In this document: positions 15,608 to 23,900 of the stretch, piece by piece
How the letters are laid out: every line of letters starts with the position of its first letter
Numbering within the stretch: the first letter of the stretch is position 1
Origin: CAZEJS01 sp964512645
Lineage (GTDB): Bacteria > Actinomycetota > Geothermincolia > Fen-727 > Anoxymicrobiaceae
Direction: 5' to 3'
NCBI GenBank assembly: GCA_964512645.1
Contig: CAZEJS010000031.1
Coordinates: forward strand, 1-35,711
Length of the DNA stretch: 35,711 nucleotides
Notes under the pieces: model-generated
What the model was told of the DNA's origin: nothing
Databases searched by the model: none
The model's input: only the letters and a program-made list of their open reading frames with translations
Program-made: the position numbers and the translations under genes

Positions 15608-17101
15608 ATGAAGGCACTGGTGATGGGCGGCGGCATGAGCGGCCTCGCGGCCGCAATAAACCTGCTGGACCTCGGTTGCGAGGTGGAGCTGATCGAGCAG
15701 GATACGATCTTCGGAGGAAGGGCGTCCTCCTGGCTCGACGAGGACGGCGACATGATAGACAACGCCCTCCACGTCTTCATGCCCTACTACGTGAACCTTT
15801 TGAAGTTCTTCGATAGGATGGGGATCTCCGACAACATCGTCTGGAAGGATTCCGCGTTCTACTACGCGCAGAAGGACGGCGACCTCGCGAGCCTGAAGTT
15901 CGCCAACCTGCCGGCCCCCCTGCACGCGGCTTACGCGATGGCCCACCTGCTCAAGGATTTCCGGGGGATACCCCTCTGGAAACTGGCGACCGCCGCGCTT
16001 CCCATGGGCCTGGGCGTCGGCGCGAACCTCCATGATATCGACGCGCTCGACGCTATCAGCATGGAAACCTTCATGGCGCGCTATCACGCCGAGAAGACGA
16101 TGAAACCCCTGATGGAGCCGGCGATCAACGGCCTGACGTTCACGCCTTCCTACCAGATCTCGGCGAAAGTGATGCTCAACTGGTTCCTGAAGATGTTCGT
16201 GTCGGCGAAGAACTCGAGGATCGGGTTCGCCAACGGCGGCCTGGGTGAGATCTGGGTAGACAACTGCCTGGAGTACATCAAGAAGAAAGGCGGGACTGTT
16301 TCGCTGGAGAAGGGGGTCACGTCCATAGAGGTGGAGGACCGCCAGGTCAAGGGCGTGACAGTGAACGACACCGAGACCATGCATGCCGACCTCTACGTGT
16401 CGGCGATGAGCCCCTATTCGCTGAGGCGCGTCCTGCCGGACGAGTGTTACGACCTCGAATACTTCCGCGATCTCTGGTGGTTCCAGTATGCGCCGTCCCT
16501 GAGCATCCAGATCTGGTTCGACAGGAAGCTCACGGACATCGACTGCACCTTCTTCTCCAACGACTGCGTCTTCAACACCTACGCCGACCTGTCCAACGTC
16601 CTGCCCCACATATTCAAGGGCGGGAGCATGCTGGAGATGGTGATATCGCCTGCCGATCCCATCCAGGGCCTGCCGGACCAGACCATATTCGACCTGTGCA
16701 TTGAGCAGATCAAAGATGTCTTCCCGATCGCGCGCGAGGCCGAGGTGCGCAAGTGGAAGGTGGTGCGCGAGAGGCAGGGCGTGTACCGCGCCTACCCGGG
16801 AATGGAGGGCCACCGTCCGTTCCAGCGCAGCCCTTACTCGAACTTCTACCTGACGGGGGATTTCACCGATACGCACGTGAGCTCCGGCGGCATGGAAGCT
16901 GCGATATGGACCGCGAACAAGACCGCGGAGCTGATCTCGATGGATAAACTCGGCAGGAAGATATCTCTGAACGAGGAGTATAAGCCCTACAATATGCTGA
17001 TCCGTTTCGCGCAGGTCCAGAGGGTCGTTACGATCGTGATGGGCGCCCTTTTCGCGCTCAACCTCCTGAAGAGGCTCTGGAGGCGCCGGCGCGGGAAGTG
17101 A
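15608..17101 (+). CDS. Phytoene-desaturase (CrtP/PDS)-like FAD-dependent oxidoreductase, copy 2
   Basis: A 497-residue paralogue of the protein at 2809-4299. The two share long identical stretches (for example ADLSNVLPHIFKGGSMLEMV and FANGGLGEIWVDNCLEYI) throughout, so both are functional-looking copies of one family. It has the same FAD motif (GGGMSGLAAAINLLDLG), DEDGDMIDNALHVFMPYY, NLPAPLHAA and the C-terminal SNFYLTGDFTDTHVSSGG. The tail differs in detail: a hydrophobic segment then LLKRLWRRRRGK, a positively charged membrane anchor. The ATG at 15608 has GGAGGAGGG upstream; a frame extension to 15263 has no support. Unlike copy 1 it has no TetR gene beside it, so the copies are probably regulated differently. 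Confidence 0.87.
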   Translation: MKALVMGGGMSGLAAAINLLDLGCEVELIEQDTIFGGRASSWLDEDGDMIDNALHVFMPYYVNLLKFFDRMGISDNIVWKDSAFYYAQKDGDLASLKFANLPAPLHAAYAMAHLLKDFRGIPLWKLATAALPMGLGVGANLHDIDALDAISMETFMARYHAEKTMKPLMEPAINGLTFTPSYQISAKVMLNWFLKMFVSAKNSRIGFANGGLGEIWVDNCLEYIKKKGGTVSLEKGVTSIEVEDRQVKGVTVNDTETMHADLYVSAMSPYSLRRVLPDECYDLEYFRDLWWFQYAPSLSIQIWFDRKLTDIDCTFFSNDCVFNTYADLSNVLPHIFKGGSMLEMVISPADPIQGLPDQTIFDLCIEQIKDVFPIAREAEVRKWKVVRERQGVYRAYPGMEGHRPFQRSPYSNFYLTGDFTDTHVSSGGMEAAIWTANKTAELISMDKLGRKISLNEEYKPYNMLIRFAQVQRVVTIVMGALFALNLLKRLWRRRRGK

Positions 17102-17132
17102 TGCGCGGGAACCGGCGGAGAAGCATCAGCGG

Positions 17133-17170
17133 GCGAGGCCGTTCGCACCGGCGGCCTCGCTTTCTGTTTT
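17133..17170 (+). terminator. Intrinsic terminator after the second FAD enzyme
   Basis: GCGAGGCC (17133-17140) pairs with GGCCTCGC (17153-17160), an 8-base-pair stem with a 12-base loop, followed by TTTCTGTTTT. It lies 32 bases after the stop codon and isolates the FAD gene from the IclR operon. Confidence 0.85.
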
Positions 17171-17210
17171 CAAGGGGCCGGCGTTTTCGGGCTGAGCTGT
17201 GGTAGTCAGA

Positions 17211-17222
17211 AGTAGTTCTACT
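17211..17222. repeat. Short palindrome in the IclR promoter region
   Basis: AGTAG-TT-CTACT is a perfect 5-base inverted repeat just upstream of the predicted -35 of the IclR operon. It could be part of a regulator site. Confidence 0.3.
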
Positions 17223-17227
17223 ATAAG

Positions 17228-17299
17228 CAACTAAATTGACTTATGGGCTTGAATATCTTAATAATTGTCATATAGTTTGATTAAGTACAACTAGATTGA
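17228..17299 (+). promoter_or_regulatory. 12-base direct repeats flanking the IclR-operon promoter
   Basis: CAACTAAATTGA (17228-17239) and CAACTAGATTGA (17288-17299) differ at one base and are 60 bases apart. One lies at the -35 and the other abuts the IclR ATG at 17301 and covers its weak GATTGAG ribosome binding site. They are candidate binding sites for the IclR protein, which usually controls its own promoter. The pocket is strikingly AT-rich for this window. Confidence 0.5.
17236..17265 (+). promoter_or_regulatory. Promoter of the IclR-BKACE operon
   Basis: TTGACT (17236-17241, 5 of 6) and AATAAT (17260-17265, 5 of 6) are separated by 18 bases. The start would be near 17272, giving a leader of about 29 bases. 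The upstream direct repeat overlaps the -35. Confidence 0.6.
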
Positions 17300-17300
17300 G

Positions 17301-18053
17301 ATGTCCAGACAGATTCAGTCCGTAGAAAGAGGGCTCTACATCCTCGAGGCCATCGCCTTCGGCGACGAGCCCGTCACCGGCATCGAACTCGCCCGTACGC
17401 TCGGCGTCCACAAGAGCACGATATCCCACCTTGCGACGACGCTGGTCGAGGCGGGTTACCTGGCGAAGCAGCCGGGTTCCTCGAAGCTTCGCAGGGGTCC
17501 CAAGTTGTACAGGATAGCCCGTTCCGTGGGTCTGTCCGGGGAGAAACTGCCGGAAATGCCCGTCACCCTGAGAGGTCTTACCGACGTCACCGGGGAGACC
17601 TCGCACCTCGCCGAACTCCGCGGCCGGTACGTCGTCTACCTGCTCAACCAGTACCCGCGGAAGGCGCTCAGGGTGCAAACGGAGAGCGGTTCGGTGGAGG
17701 CGGCGCATTCGACCGCCGTGGGCAAGGCTATCCTATCGTGTCTCCCCGAGGACGAGGTAAGGTCCCTGTTCGAAGGTGTCGCCATGGAACGGTACACTGA
17801 GCGTACGCTAACCACGATTGAGGAGCTCCTGGAGGACCTCGCCCGCGCCAGGGATCTCGGTTACGCCACGGACCGCGGTGAACAGACGCCGGGCATCGGT
17901 TGTCTGGCCGCGCCTGTGAGGGACGCCACCTCAATGGTCGTAGCCGCCGTCGGGGTCTCCGGGCCGGAGTCGAGGGTATTCGCCGGCGGATCAGGCCCGG
18001 GAGAAGAGGTGCTCGCCTGCGCTTCGTCGGTGGAGCGAGCGCTCGGAGACTGA
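17301..18053 (+). CDS. IclR-family transcriptional regulator
   Basis: A 250-residue IclR protein. The winged helix occupies residues 1-75: SVERGLYILEAIAFGDEPVT, GIELARTLGVHKSTISHLAT (recognition helix) and LVEAGYLAKQPGSSKLRRGP. The C-terminal effector domain contains the conserved AHSTAVGKAILSCLPEDEV (family: hxtAvGKAlLAxLpe) and ends with the DRGEQTPGIGCLAAPVRDAT segment (family: E...Gv.ciAaPVfd). IclR proteins sense small organic acids or aromatics. The first gene of the six-gene operon ends 17 bases before the ThDP gene. The ribosome binding site (GATTGAG) is weak and lies in a direct repeat, consistent with autoregulation. Confidence 0.92.
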   Translation: MSRQIQSVERGLYILEAIAFGDEPVTGIELARTLGVHKSTISHLATTLVEAGYLAKQPGSSKLRRGPKLYRIARSVGLSGEKLPEMPVTLRGLTDVTGETSHLAELRGRYVVYLLNQYPRKALRVQTESGSVEAAHSTAVGKAILSCLPEDEVRSLFEGVAMERYTERTLTTIEELLEDLARARDLGYATDRGEQTPGIGCLAAPVRDATSMVVAAVGVSGPESRVFAGGSGPGEEVLACASSVERALGD

Positions 18054-18070
18054 GGACAGGGGGTTGCCGG

Positions 18071-19873
18071 ATGAGGCTTACGGGCGGAGAAATAGTCGCG
18101 GAGTGCCTTGCGCGCGCCGGTGTTCCGTACGTCCTGGGCATACCGGGCCACGGGTGCCTCGGGCTGGCCGACGCGTTCATCGGTCGCGAGGACAGGATCA
18201 GGGTCCTGCAGATGATGCAGGAGATGAGCGGAGTGCACCTGGCTGACGGGTACTACCGCGCATCCGGCCGTCCGCTGGCGGTGTTCACCAGCATTGGGCC
18301 CGGCGCTGTGAACACGGCGATAGGCGCGGCAACGGCTTACGTCGATTCGACGCCGGTGCTCGTAATAACGGGCTCCGCGCACACGTACATGAGGGGCAAG
18401 GGACTCCTGCAGGAGATCGAACGCTCCCGCGACGACGACTTCGAGAGAGTGCTGCAGCCCGTTGTGAAACGTTCGATGAGGGTGGATACGGTGGAGGCTC
18501 TGCCGTCGATAATGAGGCGAGCCTTGCGGGTGATGATGAGTGGAAGGCGGGGCCCGGTGAACGTGGTCCTGCCGATGGACGTGCAGTGCGCTGCCGCGGA
18601 GCTTGCGCTGCCCGAATCGATACCGTTGCTCGAGAGCGGTCCGGCGCAGGGCGACCCGGCGGAGATCACCCGAGCGCTGCGCCTGTTCGCGAAGGCCAGG
18701 AGGCCGGTCATTCTTGCCGGAGGAGGGGTGGCCGCTTCGGGAGCGGCAGAGGAGCTCAGGAAAGTCGCCGAGCTCAAGGGAGCGGCGGTGGTGACGACGA
18801 TGCAGGGCAAGGGGTGTTTTCCCGAGGACCACCCGCTGTTCGCCTGGCACACCGGCTCGAAGGGCACGTCGGTGGGCCTGCACATGACTTCGACGGCGGA
18901 CGTGATACTGGCGGTGGGGTGCCGCTTCGCCGATGAGACGGCCTGTTCGTTCAGGCACGGCGCCGCCTTCTCGATACCGCCAACCAGGCTGGTCCAGATC
19001 GACCTCGACCCTTACGAGATCGGCAAGAACTACCCGGTGGAAATCGGCATAACCGGTGACGCGGCCGCGGTGCTGCGCCAGATGGCCGCGGGGCTGGTCG
19101 AGATCGCGGGCAGGTGTGAGATAGTCGACGAGAGCTTCCTGAAAGAGATCGCGCGCGAGAAGGCGAAGTGGTTGCGTCGCGTGGAGGGGCTCCTGTCGGC
19201 GGACACCGAACTGCCGACTATCTCCCAGGTGCTGCGCGAGGTCAGGAACGCGATGCCCGGGGACGCATACCTGGTGACCTCGTCGGGCAACACGCAGGCG
19301 CAGATGCTGCAGGAGTTCCCCTTCTACGTGCCGGGAACCTGCATCACCACCGGAGGTTTCTCCACCATGGGTTGGGCGCTGCCCGCCGCGATAGGCGTGA
19401 AGCTGGCGAGGCCGGACCGCGCAGTCGTCGGCATGGCCGGGGACGGCGACTTCCTGATGACCATGCAGGAGATGGCCACCGCCGCGATGCTGGGGACCGC
19501 GGTGGTCATGGTAGTCGTCAACAATGGCGGTTGGCTGGCGATCAAGGACCTTCAGATGGACGCCTTCGGTGAGAACAGGGCGATAGCGACCGATTTTAAG
19601 AGGTCCGACGGCGGAACGTACACTGTTGATATGGCCGAGGCCGCGCGGGCCTTCGGGTGGGAGGCGCGCAAGACTTCGACGCGCAGGGGGATCGGGCCGG
19701 CGGTCCGTAAAGCGCTAGCGTCCGGCGGCCCGGCGCTCGTGGAGGTGGCGGTGCACCGTGATTTCCCGTTGTCGGGAAGCCCGGCGGTCGGGTGGTGGGA
19801 CGTGCCGGTGCCGGAGTACCTGAAGGCCAGGAGGGCCCGCTACGAGAAGGCCCGTACCGAGGAGCGACTCTAG
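18071..19873 (+). CDS. ThDP-dependent enzyme of the acetolactate synthase / decarboxylase superfamily
   Basis: A 600-residue three-domain ThDP enzyme. The PYR domain has YVLGIPGHGCLGLADAF and the catalytic Glu at E51 in MMQEMSGVHLADGYYRASG. The central domain has RPVILAGGGVAASGA. The PP domain has GDG at 457-459, then 24 residues to NN (484-485): AGDGDFLMTMQEMATAAML...VVVNNGG. The start is at ATG 18071, where AGGGGG lies 8 bases upstream. The superfamily forms or breaks C-C bonds next to a carbonyl (acetolactate synthase, IolD ring hydrolase, sulfoacetaldehyde acetyltransferase, decarboxylases). The small-subunit partner of acetolactate synthase is absent and the operon has no other branched-chain gene, so a catabolic lyase or decarboxylase is likelier. 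Substrate unknown. Confidence 0.9.
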   Translation: MRLTGGEIVAECLARAGVPYVLGIPGHGCLGLADAFIGREDRIRVLQMMQEMSGVHLADGYYRASGRPLAVFTSIGPGAVNTAIGAATAYVDSTPVLVITGSAHTYMRGKGLLQEIERSRDDDFERVLQPVVKRSMRVDTVEALPSIMRRALRVMMSGRRGPVNVVLPMDVQCAAAELALPESIPLLESGPAQGDPAEITRALRLFAKARRPVILAGGGVAASGAAEELRKVAELKGAAVVTTMQGKGCFPEDHPLFAWHTGSKGTSVGLHMTSTADVILAVGCRFADETACSFRHGAAFSIPPTRLVQIDLDPYEIGKNYPVEIGITGDAAAVLRQMAAGLVEIAGRCEIVDESFLKEIAREKAKWLRRVEGLLSADTELPTISQVLREVRNAMPGDAYLVTSSGNTQAQMLQEFPFYVPGTCITTGGFSTMGWALPAAIGVKLARPDRAVVGMAGDGDFLMTMQEMATAAMLGTAVVMVVVNNGGWLAIKDLQMDAFGENRAIATDFKRSDGGTYTVDMAEAARAFGWEARKTSTRRGIGPAVRKALASGGPALVEVAVHRDFPLSGSPAVGWWDVPVPEYLKARRARYEKARTEERL

Positions 19874-19886
19874 GATCGGAGGGTTT

Positions 19887-21275
19887 ATGCCCGCAAGGAC
19901 CTCGAAACCCAGGATAGCGGTCCAGTATATCCTGGATATCGCGAAGCTGAGGACCGTACCAGGTCTGTCTGAACACGTGAGCTCCGTCAAGAGAAGAGTC
20001 CGGTCAATGGGTTGGGAGTTGACCGAATTCGGTCCTGACATCGACCCTGATGTCATCGGCGCCAACGCGCTCTCCTGCGCCGGCCAGTACGCCGGTTTCC
20101 TGGGCGTCACCTTCACCGGCACATCGGCACGGCAGACTGCTGCCACCGGGCGGTTCGATGGCCCGCAGGCGGTGTGGTTCTTTCCGGAAAAACCGTGGTG
20201 GAGCATGGCGTCCGCGGCCTCCGGGGTAGGTTACCTAAGGGACGAGGCGCACGCCCGGGGCCGGGCGCGGCGGAGCGTCTTCGCGATATGGGGAGACCCC
20301 GAAGACCCGGGTACCGTCGAGCGGCTGGAGCGGTTCGCCAGAGCGGCGCACGCCGCGTTCGCCATGAAGCGCGAGAAGATCGGCCTCGTCGGCGGTTCTT
20401 ATTACGACGTCATGCCCGCCAGCAACTGGCACCCGGACTCGCTTTCAAGCAGGCTGGGGCCTTCTTACGTCGAGGTGGACATCTCGCAGCTCGAGGAGGC
20501 AGTGGGCCGCGTGACGCCCGGACAGGTGAGCGCGCTCGCAGGGGAGCTGAAGTCGTCGGGAATGTCAGTAGCCGGGGACCAGGCCTCGGTCGGGGCAATA
20601 AAGGCCTCCGCGAAGGTCTCGCTCGGCGTTGAGCGCCTGCAGGAGGAGTACGGCCTTACCGGGGTTGCCTTGAACTGCTACGGGGGGCCGGACCCGGGCA
20701 GGTACACGGGGGTGCTGGGCAGGTGCGGTGCCAGCGGATGCCTGAAGGGCCACGCCCTGGGTTCGGTGGTGATAGGTTGCGAGAGCGATGTCGTGCAGTG
20801 CGCCCAGCAGTCGCTGTTCAAGCACCTGCTGGGAAAGGTCCCCTGCATGGCGGATCCCTGGACAGTTGACTCCGACGGGCTCCTCCTGGCGGGGACCTGC
20901 AGCGGTCCGGCCGAGCTGGCCGGCGATGCGGGCGCGGTGAGCGTGGAGGCCGGAACTCTCATGAGCCTGTACACGGTGGGTGTGATCGGGGCCTGTTTTC
21001 CCGAGATGGCGCCCGGCCGCGCGATCGTGGCGCGGATCTATGGGCGCGAACTGGACCGCATGGTGCTGGCGACCGGGCAGTTCGTTGGCTCGGACAGCAC
21101 CACCATCCCCGGCAGGCTCTGCCTCAAGGTCAGGCTTGACGACCACGAGGCGTTCCTGGAGAAGGGGGCCATCGGGAACCACTACACTTTTCTGCCGACG
21201 GCGACGCTCGATAGCGACGTCCGGCGAATCGAGGCCGCGTGCGCCCTGCTCGGCATCGCAATAGACGCCATGTGA
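19887..21275 (+). CDS. L-fucose/L-arabinose isomerase-like protein
   Basis: A 462-residue protein of the FucI/AraA-related family (COG2407-like). Family features are FPDI-like FGPDIDPDVIGAN, VGGSYYDVMPASNWHPD, a mid-protein VGAIKASAKVSLG...LTGVALNCYG, then VIGCESDVVQCAQQSLFKHL and LGKVPCMADPWTVDSDGLLL (family: cEgDvxaaltmlilqyLtGkpxfxaDpx-vdxdnxlvlaHC) and the C-terminal GNHYTFLPTATLDSD (H432 in GNHY). These enzymes interconvert aldoses and ketoses with a divalent metal. E299 (CESD) and H432 are kept. The usual HC of the AHCTAP-like segment reads TCSGP here, so one metal/substrate residue is altered. It may act on an unusual sugar or acid. It starts 13 bases after the ThDP gene with GGAGGGTTT before the ATG. 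Confidence 0.82.
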   Translation: MPARTSKPRIAVQYILDIAKLRTVPGLSEHVSSVKRRVRSMGWELTEFGPDIDPDVIGANALSCAGQYAGFLGVTFTGTSARQTAATGRFDGPQAVWFFPEKPWWSMASAASGVGYLRDEAHARGRARRSVFAIWGDPEDPGTVERLERFARAAHAAFAMKREKIGLVGGSYYDVMPASNWHPDSLSSRLGPSYVEVDISQLEEAVGRVTPGQVSALAGELKSSGMSVAGDQASVGAIKASAKVSLGVERLQEEYGLTGVALNCYGGPDPGRYTGVLGRCGASGCLKGHALGSVVIGCESDVVQCAQQSLFKHLLGKVPCMADPWTVDSDGLLLAGTCSGPAELAGDAGAVSVEAGTLMSLYTVGVIGACFPEMAPGRAIVARIYGRELDRMVLATGQFVGSDSTTIPGRLCLKVRLDDHEAFLEKGAIGNHYTFLPTATLDSDVRRIEAACALLGIAIDAM

Positions 21276-21346
21276 CGCCGCTGGAAGGGGATCGTTCGCT
21301 TTCTATTTGATTTTCCACTAGACGAATATCCGGAACGGGGGCGGGA

Positions 21347-21751
21347 ATGGCTTACGCCGATGCGGATGATGTGGTTGGGTCCAGGGTACCGGCGCCGTTC
21401 GAGAGGGCGCTCAAGGTGGTGATGGACCCTTCGACCCATGACGATGTGGAGCGGTTCACCCTCATTTTCTCGGAGCTGGCGCCGGGGGGCGGCTCCACGG
21501 ATTTCCACCTGCACGAGGGCTCGGGAGAGCTGATGGTCGTCACCAGTGGAGAGGGCAGGGCCTGGCTGGGCGGGAGGGAGTACCCGCTGAAGCCCGGAGT
21601 GGCGCTTTACGCGCCGCCGGGGGAGGAGCACAGGACTCTGAACCCCGGCGGCGTCCCGCTGGAGATCGTCTGTGTTTTCATGCCGCCGGCGCCGGCCGAT
21701 TATGTCCAGTCGATGATCAGGGCCGCCGGGGCCGAGCCCCGGCCGGATTGA
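21347..21751 (+). CDS. Cupin-domain protein
   Basis: A 134-residue single cupin. Motif 1 is complete: GGGSTDFHLHEGSGELMVVT (HxH...E) and SGEGRAWLGG. Motif 2 is VALYAPPGEEHRTLN (His). The full 3-His/1-Glu metal site is therefore present, unlike the two cupins at 14559-15288. Such proteins are metal-dependent isomerases, epimerases or dioxygenases acting on small acids and sugars. It is placed between the isomerase-like and acyl-CoA synthetase genes in the operon, 71 bases after the former and 10 before the latter, with GGGGGCGGGA upstream. A role in isomerising a sugar-derived intermediate is inferred only from context. Confidence 0.85.
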   Translation: MAYADADDVVGSRVPAPFERALKVVMDPSTHDDVERFTLIFSELAPGGGSTDFHLHEGSGELMVVTSGEGRAWLGGREYPLKPGVALYAPPGEEHRTLNPGGVPLEIVCVFMPPAPADYVQSMIRAAGAEPRPD

Positions 21752-21761
21752 TGGAGCGAGC

Positions 21762-23900
21762 ATGATTGGAAAAGACCTCCGGGCGTCGGTGGCCGCGGCT
21801 TACGGCAGGTTCAGGGAAACCGGTTCGCCGGCGTTCCCCGAGGCGCTGGTCAAGTCGTGGCTTGAGACGCTGCGAGTGCCCGTGCCTCCCGGGCGTGTCG
21901 CAGGAACCGCAAAGGAGGCCTGCCGGGTCGCGGAGGAGGTGGGCTACCCGGTCGTGGTCAAGGTATCCTCGGCCCGGATGCTTCACAAGACCGAGTCCGG
22001 TGCGGTGGTCACGGGAATACGGGGACCCGGTGATCTCCGCCTCGCGTTCGCCGAGGTGCGGTCGCTTGCCGTGGACGCTCCCCGAGGCGACGGCTTCGAG
22101 GGCGTCCTGGTGGAAAAGCAGGTCCCGGCGGGGGTCGAGGTCATAGCCGGTCTCCAGAACGATCCCCATTTCGGCCCTGTCCTGATGGTGGGCATCGGGG
22201 GCACGATGGCCGAGCTCCTCGACGATGTGACTTTCATGGCCCTCCCCGTAGGACGTTCCGAGGTCAGGCGGATGCTGTCGCGTCTCAGGGGGCTGCCTCT
22301 CTTGAAAGGCTTCAGGGGTTCCCCTCCCTGCGATACGAGGGCGTTGGAGGACGCCGTGCTGGGCATCGCTCGGCTGGGCGAGGAGGTATTTCCATACATG
22401 GAGAGCGCGGACTTCAACCCCGTCATAGTCTCTCCCGGGGGCGCGGTGGTCGTCGACGCCAAGGTGGTGCTCACCGAGGAACCCCGCCACGACGCGATGG
22501 AAGCGGAAGGCCCGAGGACGCGGCACCTGTCCTCGTTCTTCGACCCGGCGAGCGTCGCGGTGATCGGAGCTTCGGCAAGCCCGGGGAAGATCGGGAACGT
22601 CATAGTCGATTCGCTCGCAAACCACCGTTTCAGGGGACGGGTATACCCCATCAATCCGAACAGGGGTTCGATACTGGGTATCAAGTGCTATCCGGGCATC
22701 GCCGCCCTGCCGGAGCCCCCGGAGCTCGCGGTGATGGTCGTAGACCTGGTCGAAGGTCCGCGGATCATGCGGGAACTGGCGGACGCCGGCACCCACAGCC
22801 TGCTGGTGGTATCCGGCGGGGGAAAGGAGCTCGGCGGCGTGCGTCAGGATATCGAGCGCGAGATGGCCCGGCTGTCCCGCGAACTGGACATACGGGTAAT
22901 CGGGCCAAACTGCATAGGCGCCTTCGACGGGGAAAGCAGGTTCGACTCCTTTTTCCACAGCAACGAACGCCTGCGGCGCCCACCGGCCGGGCCCATGAGT
23001 TTCATCACTCAGAGCGGTACCTGGGGCTGCGCCTTCCTCGAGGCCGCGGAGACCACCGGTGTCGGCAAGATGGTCAGTTACGGAAACCGCGTGGACGTGG
23101 ACGAAGGGGACCTGGTTGCGTGGATGGCATCGGACCGCTCGACCAGGGTTATTGGGTCCTACATCGAGGGCCTGGAAAGAGGGCGGAAGTTTCTTGCCGC
23201 CGCAAGAAAGGCCTCCCGGGAGCACGGGAAGCCGCTGGTCGCTTTCAAGACCGGCCGAACCCGGCGCTCCGCGGCCGCCGCCGTTTCCCATACCGGGGCG
23301 TTCGGAGGCTCGTACGGGGTCTACGAGGGCGTTCTGGAGCAGGCGGGTGTGATAACCACGGATTCGTTCCACGAGATGTTCGCCGCCTGCCAGGCCCTGG
23401 CGCTGCAGCCCGCCGCCGCGGGAGCGCGGGTTGCCATGCTGTCGAACGGGGCCGGCCCCATGGTGAACGCGCTGGACCTCTTTCCGAACAAGGGTCTGGA
23501 ACTGGTCAGGCTGACGCGTTCCTCGGTGAGGGCCATGCGCGACCACTTTTCTTTTTTCTATCTCGTGGAGAACCCGGTCGACGTCACCGGTTCGGCATCG
23601 GCGGAGGACTACGAGTTCGTCATAAGGACGCTGCTGGAGGACCCGCGGGTGGACCTGATAATGCCGTTCTTCGTCTTCCAGGATACCCCGCTCGACGAGA
23701 GTATAGTGGAGAGGATTGAGAGGTTGAACGCTGTCGCGGAAAAGCCGATCGTCGGTTGCGCCTCCGGCGGACAGTACACGCGGGAGATGTCCGCGGCACT
23801 GGAGGAAGCGGGAGTGCCCGTCTTTCCGGATGTGGCGCAATGGGTCGCGGCGTCGTCCGCCCTGGTGCGCTGGGGCGGAATCAAGAAGGGCCACAGATGA
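21762..23900 (+). CDS. ADP-forming acyl-CoA synthetase, ATP-grasp fused to CoA-binding/ligase domains
   Basis: The 712-residue product has an N-terminal ATP-grasp (beta) domain at about 15-240: VVVKVSSARMLHKTESGAVV, where H75 is the family's phospho-transfer His (LHK), then LMVGIGGTMAELLDD and a MESADFNPVIV Mg-binding end. A linker leads to the alpha part from about 250: FDPASVAVIGASASPGKIGN (CoA binding), IRVIGPNCIGAFD, FITQSGTWGCAF and AVSHTGAFGGSYGVYE, with H510 in SHTG. It catalyses acyl-CoA + ADP + Pi to acid + CoA + ATP. The beta-before-alpha order is the reverse of the better-known alpha-beta fusions. GGAGCGAG precedes the ATG. The stop overlaps the BKACE start by 4 bases, implying translational coupling with the enzyme that supplies its acyl-CoA. 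Confidence 0.9.
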   Translation: MIGKDLRASVAAAYGRFRETGSPAFPEALVKSWLETLRVPVPPGRVAGTAKEACRVAEEVGYPVVVKVSSARMLHKTESGAVVTGIRGPGDLRLAFAEVRSLAVDAPRGDGFEGVLVEKQVPAGVEVIAGLQNDPHFGPVLMVGIGGTMAELLDDVTFMALPVGRSEVRRMLSRLRGLPLLKGFRGSPPCDTRALEDAVLGIARLGEEVFPYMESADFNPVIVSPGGAVVVDAKVVLTEEPRHDAMEAEGPRTRHLSSFFDPASVAVIGASASPGKIGNVIVDSLANHRFRGRVYPINPNRGSILGIKCYPGIAALPEPPELAVMVVDLVEGPRIMRELADAGTHSLLVVSGGGKELGGVRQDIEREMARLSRELDIRVIGPNCIGAFDGESRFDSFFHSNERLRRPPAGPMSFITQSGTWGCAFLEAAETTGVGKMVSYGNRVDVDEGDLVAWMASDRSTRVIGSYIEGLERGRKFLAAARKASREHGKPLVAFKTGRTRRSAAAAVSHTGAFGGSYGVYEGVLEQAGVITTDSFHEMFAACQALALQPAAAGARVAMLSNGAGPMVNALDLFPNKGLELVRLTRSSVRAMRDHFSFFYLVENPVDVTGSASAEDYEFVIRTLLEDPRVDLIMPFFVFQDTPLDESIVERIERLNAVAEKPIVGCASGGQYTREMSAALEEAGVPVFPDVAQWVAASSALVRWGGIKKGHR

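Noticed and set aside
15428..16876. A 482-codon minus-strand frame opposite the second FAD enzyme.
   Set aside because: Antisense shadow. The same kind of shadow appears opposite the first copy, as expected for paralogous DNA.
17102..17300. Possible small RNA or tRNA in the AT-rich gap before the IclR gene.
   Set aside because: No cloverleaf or conserved tRNA loops. The terminator, promoter and repeats explain the region.
21717..23894. A 725-codon open frame on the minus strand opposite the acyl-CoA synthetase.
   Set aside because: It is a GC-rich antisense shadow of the fused synthetase, with low-complexity, Arg/His/Gly/Pro-rich translation, no family motif and no ribosome binding site.
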